Part shown: positions 47,640 through 58,903 of the stretch, in pieces | Layout of the letters: every line of letters begins with the position of its first letter | Numbering within the stretch: the stretch's first letter is position 1 | NCBI GenBank assembly: GCA_922989275.2 | Contig: OV277866.1 | Coordinates: 75,676,328 to 75,740,327 of the forward strand | Length of the DNA: 64,000 nt | Source: Gari tellinella | Lineage: Eukaryota; Mollusca; Bivalvia; Cardiida; Psammobiidae | Reading direction: 5' to 3' | The notes under the pieces: generated by a model | What the model was told of the DNA's origin: nothing | Database searches by the model: none | The model's input: the letters and a program-made list of their open reading frames with translations, nothing else | Position numbers and translations under genes: made by a program

Positions 47640-48057
47640 GATTCTAAAATGACCAGATTTAAAGAAATTCATTAGAAAGGAAATCAAATGTTCCATACTT
47701 ATTTCCTCAGCGGATGAAGTTTTTCGACCGAATAACTTTTTCCGCGGCATTACAAAAATCTAACACCCATAAGCAAATTTACATTTACCGATCCACAATC
47801 TGGCATAGAACAAACATTACATCAAACAAGACTGAATAATGAGAAAATTACTGTAACGTTACTGGTTAAAAGTATATGGTGTTAACGGGCTATATGAATA
47901 ACGAAATAAATTTAAAAAACATAACGTATGAACGCACGAGGTCACGTCATGTCATATAACCGCGGGAGGAGCGGGGTAGGGAAGAGCGTGGTATAACGTC
48001 TCAGGTATACCACGATATACCTGTTCTTTGTTTATAGAGACGAATTCACGTGTCCTG
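47471..48057 (-). mobile_element. hairpin-ended TTAA element, copy 2
   Basis: It is inserted in the third PLE unit, with TTAA at 47467-47470 and TTAG at 48058-48061. In reverse orientation it shares its ends with 27548-28191. The middle has a minus- or plus-strand repeat of GGTATACCACG type near 48003 and no gene. Confidence 0.65.
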
Positions 48058-48063
48058 TTAGAA

Positions 48064-48305
48064 TAGTGATTAATTTATGGTTAATTGTTGATTGCCGCTG
48101 ACCGTGCCGGGGCGGGCTACTGTGTTCGCCTTGCTTTGTGTTTGTATTACGTGTTGTTTTCTGTTTAGTGTGCGGGTGGTGGGAATGGTGTTGCGCGTGT
48201 GTGTGTATGTGTGTGTTTGTAATGGTATTACTGTGTGTGTGTTCTGCTGGAGAGGCGGGTGTATTGTTTGTGTTGCGTTTCCTGCTTGAGTCTCTAGTAT
48301 TTATT
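48064..48305 (+). mobile_element. Penelope-like element, third unit, right part, A-to-G rich
   Basis: It aligns without gaps over most of its length with the GATTGCTACTGACCGTACC-to-tail part of other copies. By hand I count about 18 A-to-G differences, 5 T-to-C and about 5 of other types. Examples are GACCGTGCCGGGG for GACCGTACCAAGG and CTGTGTTCGCC for CTATATTCACT. It ends CCTGCTTGAGTCTC and a TATTTATTA tail. Confidence 0.75.
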
Positions 48306-48845
48306 ACTATCATGTTTATCCAATCATTTGTCTTTTTCAAGGAAAACACAAATTATTGATTTGCTATTATTAATATCGTTATTTTTATTTATCTGAATCC
48401 CCTAAAAGTAATGAAAGTGGACAATTCAAGATTCTAATAACATATGGTTTTCAAGTTTTACATGTAGCAAAGTGCCAAACAGCGCACACCCTGATAAGAG
48501 GAAATCTGTCTACATATATTAATGTAAGAGAGGAAAAATATTTGAATGGCATGCTGTCCTGCATCACAATGGTTCATGTGGCTGTCGTAGGGAATGAGTG
48601 CTATATTTGGTACATTCAACCTTCTGCACGCTATGGATAAAATTCTGATTACATTTAAAAACACAGCGTTGATCCATTTGAGAATACATTTCCTAGCAAC
48701 TAGGCAACCAATCAGAATCCAAACGCTTTGACACTGAAATTAAATAATATTACGAAAATCCCTCTAACTAAACATTCCGCATGTTTACAATCGACACGTT
48801 TGTGCCTACAACACTTTTATAGCTTGAGAAATGAGCACATTATAT
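48306..48845. other. unassigned sequence
   Basis: Only a partial dispersed motif (GCCAAACAGCGCACACCCTG) at about 48473-48495 was noted. Confidence 0.35.
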
Positions 48846-48988
48846 AAATATCACATCTCACAGAGGGTGAGAGAACGGATTGGTCACCCGAGGCAAGTAA
48901 TGTCAACCGAGGCGACAGCCGAGGTTGACATTTACTTGTCGAGGGTGACCAATCCGTTCTCTCACCCTCTGTGAGATGTGATATTTAT
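48846..48988. repeat. 140-bp hairpin with two GA/GA internal loops
   Basis: AAATATCACATCTCACAGAG pairs with CTCTGTGAGATGTGATATTT, and GAGAACGGATTGGTCACCC with GGGTGACCAATCCGTTCTC. GA at 48890-48891 then faces GA at 48941-48942. A second stem (TGTCAACC with GGTTGACA) is followed by GA (48909-48910) facing GA (48921-48922). The tip is GGC-gaca-GCC. Confidence 0.9.
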
Positions 48989-49198
48989 TTTATTATACCG
49001 AACACAAATATAGATCTACTGTTTTCAATACAGAACAACGATCTCGAATACATGTTCTAAGTATCGGAACTATTTTATTTTTATTACTCTAAACAAAATA
49101 GCGGATAAGTTATTTTTTAGACGAAATAAACACAATAAATAGATTTGCTACATGTAACCATTTGGTATCCACAAAAAAAACAAATTTATTTAAAAAAA

Positions 49199-49276
49199 AA
49201 AAATTGGTCCGATCGGGAATCGAACTCAGACCGCCGTGGACAGAGCTGACGATCTAACCGTTACACCACGGGGACA
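49199..49276 (-). ncRNA. tRNA-like module inside a TIR element
   Basis: On the minus strand GTCCCCGTGGTGTAACGG gives an A-box-like start (TGGTGTAACGGTTAG) and GAGTTCGATTCCC a B box. It ends CGGACCAA followed by a T run of about 11. GTCC and GGAC at the ends can pair but the full acceptor stem does not. It could be a SINE head or decayed tRNA captured by the element. Confidence 0.5.
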
Positions 49277-49940
49277 GATTACTCCAGAACGATTTCAGTT
49301 GTATATAAAGTTTGTATATTGACGCGTTTTTAAAAAAGAATAAAATAAAATTGCAAGCAACAAACCTTAATTCTGAAACAATATTGCCAACAAAAAGTTT
49401 ACAAACACATATCCATTCGTTATTTGTATTCTCATATAGCTCTACGCTGTTATAGGCCATTCTACAATCGTCTCCAATTCTGTCTTTTATTTTCAGCAAT
49501 ACGGCACTCTAGCAACAAGTTGACAGATACTTTAGGTAGGCTAATAGACAAAGCAGAATGTCAGATTTAGTAGCAAATTTCGACATAAATATTGAACAAG
49601 ATGCAGCGTTTGAATCTAAGAAGTTAGAAAAGAAACGTCTCCAAAATAATGAACGACCTTGATTAGCAACGCGAAAACTGGTGACACTTTGCAGTCGATT
49701 GTTTTGAAATCTTATCGCATGAGATGAAGCGTAAAGTATGGTCCATTTAATTTCGATTGTATAACTTTTCAAATTTGAATCGACTCACTTTTCCAGTTCA
49801 TTGCCTTTACTTCACTAGAAGCGTTTTGATTCTTCCTTTTTTCTGAACTGCTCAGGCGCCCCACCAAGTAACATTACGGATTTTCACCTTCTGACGTCAC
49901 ATTAGGCTATATAGTAGATAAATCGAGTGAGGTATAATAA

Positions 49941-50282
49941 TTAAACATATAACATGTACGCAGATACTTAAGTTTGTAGTGTTGATGGAACACAGTAGGT
50001 AGCGTATGTTGCACACGTCATCGCTTTATATTTAAAAGCTAGCATTACTGTTCTAATTAACAGAAAACTGTTTTATTGCGTGATGCAAACACGTGTTCGT
50101 AAACATAAATGTAATCAGATCATTTTTGTATACATGAATCATAAATAGATTATTCATTTTACAGCTCTGTCAAAATATACGAAAACACAATTAGCAAGTT
50201 GTACTCGTCTTTAATGATATACGCACACCAGTAAGAACAAATTCGACTGCGGTAACTCCTAACTACGGCCAACGTACATATC
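49941..50282. other. unassigned sequence
   Basis: Nothing recognised. Confidence 0.35.
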
Positions 50283-50820
50283 GATATATATACATTCACC
50301 CTGTAAAGTCTTTATGTAATCGTATTAAAAATGTGCAGGTCATCCCTCGATGAACCTACAAATCGAAACTGGTTCCAGGCAGTTAGAAAGAGGGCGGAGT
50401 CTCCACCGGAGAGATACCGACCTAGCGATCAGCTAATGGTTGCTATGGCATGTAATTAGGCTGAAATCAACATGCGCGACCTATTTCTTTACAAAAAAAA
50501 ATGCTTTAATAATAGATATTTAGTTGCATTGTTTATTTTTAATGTCATAATTGTTCGTTAAGCACACAGCGACAGTTTACTGGGTAAAAACTTGACTTTG
50601 TAATCAACTCCGAAACATGTATTTTGGACTAATTTTCACACCGTATATTATAGAGATCGAATGGCTGTTACATCCAGGATTACATCTATCAAACCTATTT
50701 GACCGGTTTATGATATATTCATATACATGAAAACAAATCTGGTCAAAATACACATTAAATGGACAAGACAGAACATACGAATATAAATATAAAGAATAAA
50801 CAACATATGTTTGCCGTTCA

Positions 50821-51075
50821 CAGGGCTGCCATTTCTCCGGATTTTTCCTAAATCTTCGGATTTTTGTCTAGTGTATGATAGCTTAAAGCAGGCTGAAAGT
50901 AAAGCAGAATGTGCCTTAAGGCGCATTCTGCTTTACTTCCAGCCTGCTTTAAATAGTCACATGCCAACAAAGCTAGAAATAGGCTATGGGGTAAAGGAAA
51001 GATTCGTAAAATCGCACTTGAAAAATCCAAATTTGGAAATCTTAGGATTTTTCATGTCAACTTATTGCAGCCCTG
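50821..51075. mobile_element. CAGGG-ended fold-back element nested in the hairpin
   Basis: The ends CAGGGCTGC and GCAGCCCTG are inverted, with GGATTTTTCC and AAAAATCC inside also pairing. CGTTCA borders both sides. Ends beginning CAGGG are common in hAT-type elements; that assignment is tentative. Confidence 0.55.
50881..50955. repeat. palindrome nested at the third level
   Basis: TTAAAGCAGGCTGAAAGTAA and AGCAGAATG pair with CATTCTGCT and TTACTTCCAGCCTGCTTTAA. The centre is TGCCTTAAGGCG. Relatives lie at 60197-60268 and, as a half copy, 32857-32930. Confidence 0.85.
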
Positions 51076-51427
51076 CGTTCATGACAGGCCATCAAGAAAC
51101 TTACCCCCTGCGAAGCTAATGTGTTCATACCGTCATGAACGGCAAAAAGATGTTGTTTATTCCTATAATATATACGATAAAGTAGTCTTGTATATGTAAT
51201 GTACACTTCAATAATGCATGGGACGATTATTTTTGATCGCGAACATTATTTCACTTTTTATAGCCTGTGTTATGTCACTGTTTTGAAATGTTATAGAAGC
51301 AATTTATTTGATATGCACAAACTATTTGCAATATACACGTAACTACCAGGACTTGTCTGGTTTCTTATCGAATTACAAACAATGTATAGCACGGCTATAG
51401 ATATAAACTACAACAATACGCGTTTAA

Positions 51428-53757
51428 GGGCCGTTTTTAAAAAATGTACATATTTCATGGGTGGAACTTGCAAAAATAAAAAATGTACATAGTAGCGTTT
51501 TATGTGCTTTATAAGCTTCTTTCAGCTTTCAAGAAACACGAACAACTGCAAACAACAACACACATAACTCAGAAAACTATTTGGTTTTACTAAATAAATG
51601 TTTTGTTGGATATCACTGTCCATTGTGTTACCTAGGAAAATAAATTATTTTTTGAAAAATAAAATTTACTTTTACACCTTATACCTATCATATGGCATCA
51701 GCATGTATGATCCACACCATGTATTAAGTTCGCTAATCTTTATTCCAATCAAAATCGATTGCATGTACTGTTTTGTTTATCAACCACTGCAGTACAGACA
51801 AAAGTAAGATGTTTTATTCCATTACTAATTTCATAATCAAACATTCAAGTCAGTATATCCCGTTCCAGATACACTACATTATAAGGAAAGCTGTAATCAG
51901 AATCTTGCAAATAAATTGCCATATACCAAAGACATGCAGTTCAATATGTTGTGGTAACACCACGGACATCATTAAATGTAACACAATGGACAGTAAAGTA
52001 ACAAAATGGACTTCAGACCAAAAACATTCTGTTTTAACATTTCTATAACTTTAATAAGCTTAATGACTACGAAGGTATCATTTACAGACATAGTTGTTCA
52101 GTGACAAGATAAAATTTGCATAACACTATGATAAGTCCCTCAGATATTATGGTACGTTTTCTTTGTAAGTAACACAAATGACCTGAGATATAACTACATG
52201 GACATTATTAGGCAAAGTTGAGGAAATAAGTTCTTGAGACATACTATTGTCAAAATTACACAGTTAACTATTATATTACATAACAGCTCTATTTTACTCA
52301 TTATACTACAGTAAATTAATATCCACGTAAGAACTTGTTTATTGTAAACAATTTGGCTGTCCTATGTGTAACCTCGTGTCATTTGTGTTACTGTTCCATG
52401 AAATGAGATTGTGAGTAATATAGCGAAGTCACATTTAATACAATGCACTATTAACACTGAAGTCGGTTATATCTGCGAATCGTGTTGTCTTACTAAATAC
52501 AATGCTATAAGGATTAAGGTCATTCGAGACACTATATCAATTGATTGTTCATTGCGTAACTGCAATATAGTTATTTGTGTTACACAGAATTGCATATTCT
52601 TACACACAAGGAAGTTAAATACTTGCCAGCTTACAACTAATGCGTATGTAAATACCCAGAACACTGATTTATATTTCTCTTATTTGGATCAATAACTAAT
52701 GCATATGTTTGTGTATATGAATATGCATTTTGTGTAAGTTTGTCCCTGGTGTTACCAGATCATGTCATTTGTGTTACAAATTTGTGTGTCATCAGATCAT
52801 GTCATTTGTGTTACCATTTTACGTGTCACTGTCTCAAAGAATAGCATCACACTTTTTGTTAATCTTAATACTTGTATATTAAAACAAATCTAACATTTCT
52901 ACTTATCAAACCCAAGTTTGAAATTCTTCATGCGTTTCCGAAGAATAAATCAATAAACATCTTTAGATGTCCTTCAACGGACCAAACCTGTCCATGTTGT
53001 TACGTAACACAAATGACAGTAACACAAAGGATATATTCCATCTAAATTAGAATTATTTCATAAAATGACTGATCCCTAGCAGCACATGTATTTGAAGAAA
53101 ACATCAGCGCACTGCGATAGTACAGTTATTGCATTTACACTTACCATAAATCGCCAAAATATCTTCAAACATACAGTAACAACAGAGACATAGAAAAAGT
53201 ATACTATCTTTTTCATACATACTTTTTCATACATATTTTCTAAAATTTAAAGTTCCGCCTCATGGTCACCATTATTTTGACATCACAAGAAGTGGTGTCA
53301 TACGGAGAGGCTGCTAAAACATATTTTTGACATAATCATAATTATTACACCTCCTATAGGTCACATGGTAACACCATGGACACGGCGCTGAGTTACATAT
53401 TTCGAAAGTTTCATTTCAGTACTTTTATCGCAGATGAAGCTCAAATTATGATTTTAGCATAAACGTATAACAGGAAACATCATATTGGTGTAGTTAGCAG
53501 TATTTAAACTGCATAGAACTGACTTTATTTTCTGGCACAACATAAACATATGGCCAAGTCACAACATAATATAGGGGTGTATGAGCTATTTCAATGTTAT
53601 ATCCATTTACATTAAGGTGTGTATAACATGTACCATTTGCTGGTTTTACTGTATAAGCTAACACTGATAAGATGAAAACATAAAACCTTGGGAAATGGAC
53701 ATACAGGTTTGTGAAAATAGGTATCACTGAATTATGTACATTTTTTGAAAATGGCCC
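51428..53757. mobile_element. TTAA-type TIR element with repeated GTAACACAAATGAC motif
   Basis: It is flanked by TTAA (51424-51427, 53758-53761). The ends read GGGCCGTTTTTAAAAAATGT and, inverted, GGGCCATTTTCAAAAAATGT. Inside, the string GTAACACAAATGAC or its complement occurs at about 52168, 52377, 52767, 52800 and 53004. Related GTAACACCATGGAC forms occur at about 51953, 51975 and 53367. No transposase was recognised; frames at 51773-52048 and 52411-52695 pass through these motifs. Confidence 0.7.
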
Positions 53758-53761
53758 TTAA

Positions 53762-55303
53762 ACATTTCATTATTTAGTTTATAGATATACTATTACCCAT
53801 TTAACTCTTTCACTGCCAACGACGCTTAATTGCGACATACATTGTAACAAACAATTCGGATCCTGATCAGACGCCGCGTAACGGTTTGACACTCATATTG
53901 ACACTGTTTAAGTCATAAAATCCCTACGTTGTCGCTATGAGTATGATATCAATATCTTCGTACAACGCTATCATTACCATTTTATTACTGGCTTGTATTT
54001 TTGTCTGCTTTTTATCTATATAATGTTTAATTATACACGTGTTTAATTTAAGAAGCATTGATATTAATGCCAAGCTGTTTGGATTTTAAAAACAATCAAC
54101 GTTACTGGGTATCTTAACAGGATCCAAACCATTTACAAATGTCAGTGTTGTCGGCTTTAGAATTAAAGACCGTCACAGTGAGTGACATAAATGTACAATG
54201 TACACGCCGTAGAAAGGTTTTAAAGACCAATCACAATACAATTCAATCTTCCTTAGAGTGAGTAGAGAGAGTGACAAGGATCCCTGCAGAAATCTGACTC
54301 AACTTGCATTTCAAACACAGCCACAGTGGCTCAAAGTACTGGAACAGATAGGCAGAGAGCAAACAGTGTTAATATACTCTGATAAGTTAGATCCTGAAAT
54401 GAATTAGTAATGTAATGGTACACAATGTTCGAATTTGTTTGACTGTGTGATGAAACTAAATAGTTTACATTTCATAATAATGACAGTAGTAATACAGGGT
54501 GTCCCAATTTTATAACATTACGATAGTCAGTAATCATGGGGCGTCGATACATCTTAAGGCAATTTTACCAGAACGCATCTGACAAGAATGCCTTTTGATT
54601 AAAATACATGTATCACATCTCGACTATGAGAATTTTCTTACTTGAGATCGACATGGACTGAGGCAATATGTCATATACATATCGGATATTTTAACCATTA
54701 ATGGATATACCCCCTTGAAACGTTGGAGCCAGTCTCATGGAAATCTGTTTCATGGAAGAGTAGAAATATTTCCCTAGAGAAATGAGGACAATTGCATTAT
54801 TATTGATGCTATATATTGGGGATGGGTTTCACATGATCGTTTGGGTTTTTGGTATTTTACAAACTTCTCTTGAAGTGGAAAGAACATCCACCGAAATACT
54901 AGGTTATAAAGTTGCTTGTATAGTTGATACTACACGTAACATTTTAATGTGGAGTAAACGTATCAGAGCCGTGTGTTTTCTAGTACGCAATACATGGCTT
55001 TTATATGTTTGGTTTAATGATGCTTTGCTTTTGAATGTACACTTCGAACCGAAATAAATCTATTTATTATATACCTACCAATGTTCTGCCCGAAATATTT
55101 CCGTATGTTATCGAACAAATACACCTTGACGGATTGAACATTCCGTATTACCCATGTACCTTGTGTAATGGGAAAAGAACGTTTACTGTGTAGTCGGACG
55201 TTCGGAACTACTTTACACACTACAGGGGCATAGAAAATAGCTCGAAACATTTCTATCGTTTTTTATTTTATTATTATTATATGAGGTATATAATAAAAGA
55301 AAC
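53762..55303. other. unassigned sequence
   Basis: A motif copy (CAAACAATTCGGATCCTGATC, broken as CAAACAATTCGG and CCTGATCAGACGCCG) lies at about 53849-53880, and a half copy at about 54118. CAGGGTGTCCCAA at 54497 resembles a transposon end but has no partner. Confidence 0.4.
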
Positions 55304-55379
55304 ATTACTATACTTTGCATATCTTATGCACCGGATCACTCGAGTGATCCGGTGCATAAGATATGCAAAGTATAGTAAT
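55304..55379. repeat. perfect 76-bp palindrome without spacer
   Basis: Each 38-base arm is exactly complementary to the other, meeting at CACTC|GAGTG (55341/55342). The outermost bases are ATTACTATAC and GTATAGTAAT. Complementarity resumes for two bases beyond one mismatch. Confidence 0.95.
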
Positions 55380-56673
55380 ATTCCGTTTATATCTACCTAT
55401 CTCATGCGGATTCATAACAGGAGCAAATCTAGTTGACATTCGTTTCGATAGTTCCTATCACCTTAAATATATGATTGTTATGATCATTAAAGTAAAAGTA
55501 TCTAAGTAGGCAAACACATGGAACGATAATATTGTCGTTGAAACGGTAAATATTGTAAACTAAAGAACGGAAAAAGATAAAAATGTTAAACATCCTCGCT
55601 CGTTAAGTTTCTATGAACTACATGAAGCCAAAATGCAGCATCACAAAGACAGCATCGGACATATTAAGAATATGTTGACCTTTGAGTCCGGTACTAAAAC
55701 ATAATGTATGAAAACTAACTACATTCAGATGTCAACGTGGGTGCGAACACTTGAAACGGCATTTTGAAATATCCGTTACTTCATATAGATTATTGACACA
55801 GAGGTAGTGCGCATAGAGGCAAATGTTTATATTGTAACTAATTTAATTTTACATGAGGTTATATAGGTTAGGTAGAAACGTACGGACATAGAAACAGATC
55901 AACATAAATGTGCCCGACACTTCGATGAACGATACGTTGAAGTTGACTGTATTTGTGTTTATTTTAATGCTAAACATTGCTTTACCACATAGTTATGTGT
56001 CCAACAGGTGAAAACTGAATGGCAAACATGGTATTTTAAGTTTGCTAAGGTTTGTTTGTCCGAATACGTAGCAGGAATACAGTAACAGGAGACATATTTG
56101 AAAAGCTAAATAAATCATCTCATGTTATGCTATGAAATGGTTGCCTAACTTGTCAGACATTGTCTCGGCCGGAATTGAAATGTGTATTTCCAACGGCCGT
56201 TCACTCACAACTCACACACCAAAATATCAATTGCAAACGATTGGGACACGACTAAACAATACAATTGTATATTTAAAGCAAATATGGTGTTTGGTAAACA
56301 TGCATCGATGTTTGATCTAATTGACGTCAGGAATGTGTACGTCACATGTGTTCATGAATAAATTTGAATTACATAAGGAAACCAGGAGATAAACATGTTT
56401 CGTATCAATCACCTATGTAAACATTATCCTGCTGTATTATCGCCTGCTGTAAAAATTGTTGTCTTCAAAATTCGTTAAATTAGATTTATACTTGTTAAAA
56501 TAATAAAACACCTAAAGACGAGTGTCAAACAATTTGGACCACGATGCTGCTTTTACAAAATGTAAATTTACGATCAGCAGCCTATGGGTAAATTAGCGAA
56601 AGGGTTTATCTCCGGAAATCGGTTTCTGTTAATTCAATTCAATGTAAAAGGTTCAACCAGTTAACAAATAGCT
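55380..56673. other. unassigned sequence
   Basis: No gene was recognised. A motif fragment (GTGTCAAACAATTTGGACC) is at about 56522-56540. Confidence 0.35.
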
Positions 56674-57600
56674 TTATTATACCTCACTTGATTTACCTAC
56701 TATATAGCTCATTTGACGTCAGCAGATGAAAATCCGTAATGTTACATGGCTAACATTACATTTCGGCACGCATGCCATCACGAAACGGCCCGTTTATTCG
56801 GTCCGGGTTTTAGTCATTCTTGCCCGTAACGGCTTTTTCCCTTGCTTAGTAACCATGCCTTCTGACAAAAAAACATAGGCACTAGAGGACAGACAGCCAG
56901 ACATCTATATATGTTTATTCTACCGTAAAAACGAATTGAAGAAATATCGATATATTCTAAATGAATGAATTAAACCCCACTTTGTCCAAATCATACAAAA
57001 TGTTATCCAAAATGTCATTTTATATACAAGCGTGGATTCCCGTCTCGTATTCTCAGGGTTGCTTGTATTCCCGAGGGTTATGGAAAACGTTAAAATGGAC
57101 GCCTCTGACACCCCTCCGGAAATATATCAACTGTTTTCCGCTGATAATTTTCTATTTGAAAATGTGGTAAGGGCCCATAAAACATCAATTTGATTTGAAT
57201 TATCTAATTTTTTGAATTTCATATCTAACCCTTTTGCATATTGTCATTTACTTAATACTAGATCTAGCTACTTCATAGAGTTTTACATCTTGATAAACAA
57301 GCAAAATGATACGCCACAGGCGAAAACAATTTCTGTTTTATAGATTTAAAGTTGTTCTAAAAACATTTATGAACTGAATAGTTTACCACCTCCCTAGCAA
57401 CACGCATTGACAACCAATCAGAAACTCCGAGAAAATGGAAAACATTTAACTGATTCATTAATGCAGGACGGTGTATCAAACGTAAACATGACCTAGATAT
57501 CATTTTGTAATTAGTATATTATGTATGTCATACCGTATGTGGAGTTTCAACTGTTTTCAGGCCACAAATAACAATTCTGTAATAGTTATGTATGTGCCTT

Positions 57601-57614
57601 ATATATATATATAT
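57601..57614. repeat. (AT)n microsatellite
   Basis: A short run of AT dinucleotides inside the hairpin-ended element. Confidence 0.85.
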
Positions 57615-57711
57615 ACTAAGTCTTAGCCCTACGAGATTAGGATACAACGGTCTATATTTATATATCTTTATAGATCTATACTTTTGTTCGGTATAATGAA
57701 AGAAATATCAC

Positions 57712-57845
57712 ATCTAACAGATGTTGAAAGAACATATTGTTCACACTCTACAAGTAGATGTCAACCTCGGCAGATTCCTCGGCTGACATTACTTGCCTTT
57801 TGTAAACAATTCGTCCTCTCACCCTATGTGAGATGTGATATTTAT
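57712..57845. repeat. decayed terminal hairpin
   Basis: AAATATCACATCTAACAGA pairs imperfectly with ATGTGAGATGTGATATTT, and GATGTCAACCTCGGC with CCTCGGCTGACATTA. It is the same hairpin sequence as 48846-48988 with many substitutions, and TC facing TC is kept at the inner position. Confidence 0.7.
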
Positions 57846-58157
57846 TTAAAGCTAATGTGTAATCTTATGAAACATATACGGGAAGTATTACTGATATCAA
57901 TTACATATATATGAGAAGATGAGTCCCACCAGCGTCATAGAGAGATTGTTTCCAACAATTGTTGATATACTCGAAACTACAGCGAAAAGTAAACGTGCAC
58001 AGTATTGCATTAGTTGACACACATACTCTTTGAAAGTAGGGAAATGAACATTACCGACAGTTTCCATGCTACAAAGAAGCCGGTGGCATTGGAGTTTAAA
58101 TACTATCCAAATCGTTTGTTACTCGGCATATATGTATTAATCCCTTGTTCCTCACGT
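57846..58157. other. unassigned sequence
   Basis: Nothing recognised apart from a possible decayed motif (ATCCAAATCGTTTG) at about 58086. Confidence 0.35.
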
Positions 58158-58465
58158 TAAATTCGATGTACTGACAATTTGCTGATCCCAAGTTGTTCAG
58201 CTTTCTTTCTCACTGTAAGATGCCGATCACCACTGATGACGCTCCACACGCTTTCTTCAATGAAACCGTCAATTTCTGTCGGTCGTCCCGTCTTTGCATT
58301 ATTTTCTCAACCCATCCTCCTGACACTCGCTTATGCTATTTCAACACCAGCAAGCGAACTGTTGATTTATAAATTTCTGTTGATTGTAGTTGTTTTAGCG
58401 TCTGTGTCGGTGTCAAATGCAACTGAGACATTCTGCAGCGCCGCCTTTTCCTCTGACGTTGTCAT
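58158..58465 (-). pseudogene. mariner-type transposase N-terminal remnant
   Basis: The minus-strand frame starts MTTSEEKAALQNVSVAF and, after several stops, gives KTGRPTEIDGFIEE and then DRHLTVRKKAEQLGISKLSV. The last part is the second helix-turn-helix region of mariner/Tc1-type transposases, which binds the TIR. It breaks off at about 58158, before any catalytic residue. The open frame on the opposite strand at 58179-58502 is only its antisense shadow. Confidence 0.75.
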
Positions 58466-58861
58466 TTTTTACATCTTCAGAACACGGTACCATTCGCGAT
58501 AACTAGATACCATTATTTCTCAAAATGACGCTACGTTGACACCTATTCCAGAATTACGTCATTTATGATGACGTCAACATTCATGACGCAATTTTGCGCA
58601 AATTCCGTTTCAAAATTGTATTGAAGCAGGCTGAAAAATGTACCTCCTTAAATATATATCTAAAATTTTGGCAACCGCCGATTAATCCAACCAACAATGA
58701 ATATTTATCAATAAAATAGGATCAAATGTAATAACGAAACTTATTATTTCTTAAACAAATGTGAAAATGTTTGAAATAGCATTGGAAAAAAATCAAAGAA
58801 TTATTACGTCAGGTTTTTCCAAAAGAATATTAATCCATGGTGTGCTGGGACAGCCCTCGTA
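58158..58861 (-). mobile_element. mariner-type element, 3' truncated
   Basis: The right end reads GGGACAGCCCTCG with TA at 58860-58861, i.e. a TIR beginning CGAGGGCTGTCCC on the minus strand. A non-coding leader with GACGTCATCATAAATGACGT and a transposase start follow. No matching left TIR was found. Confidence 0.7.
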
Positions 58862-58903
58862 TATCTTCATGATAATAACCTATTTATGTACTATGTATAG
58901 GTA

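Larger units (their letters stand above)
48846..49940. mobile_element. hairpin-ended element, copy A, with tRNA-like module
   Basis: It has a hairpin at the left (48846-48988), then TTATTATACC just inside, and GGTATAATAA at the far end (49931-49940). It aligns in reverse at both ends with 56674-57845: CGGTATAAT near the hairpin, and TTCACCTTCTGACGTCA-type sequence and TATATAGTAGATAAATCGAG at the other end. The middles differ. No transposase is visible. Confidence 0.65.
50283..51172. mobile_element. hairpin-ended element, copy 2
   Basis: It matches 16876-18005 in order: TACATTCACCCTGTAAAGTC, GAAAGAGGGCGGAGTCTCC, CTGGGTAAAA, CCTATTTGACCGGTT and the end GATGTTGTTTATTCCTATA. It lacks the first copy's hairpin centre, where another element (50821-51075) has inserted. 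Confidence 0.7.
56674..57845. mobile_element. hairpin-ended element, copy B
   Basis: It begins TTATTATACCTCAC and ends with the hairpin 57712-57845, preceded by CGGTATAATGAAAG. It is the reverse-orientation relative of 48846-49940. The tRNA-like module of copy A is not seen here. Confidence 0.65.

Noticed and set aside
54497..54510. CAGGGTGTCCCAA as a transposon end
   Set aside because: No inverted partner or target duplication was found within several kb.
58179..58502. Open frame of 107 codons on the plus strand
   Set aside because: It is antisense to the mariner-type transposase remnant, whose motifs read on the minus strand.
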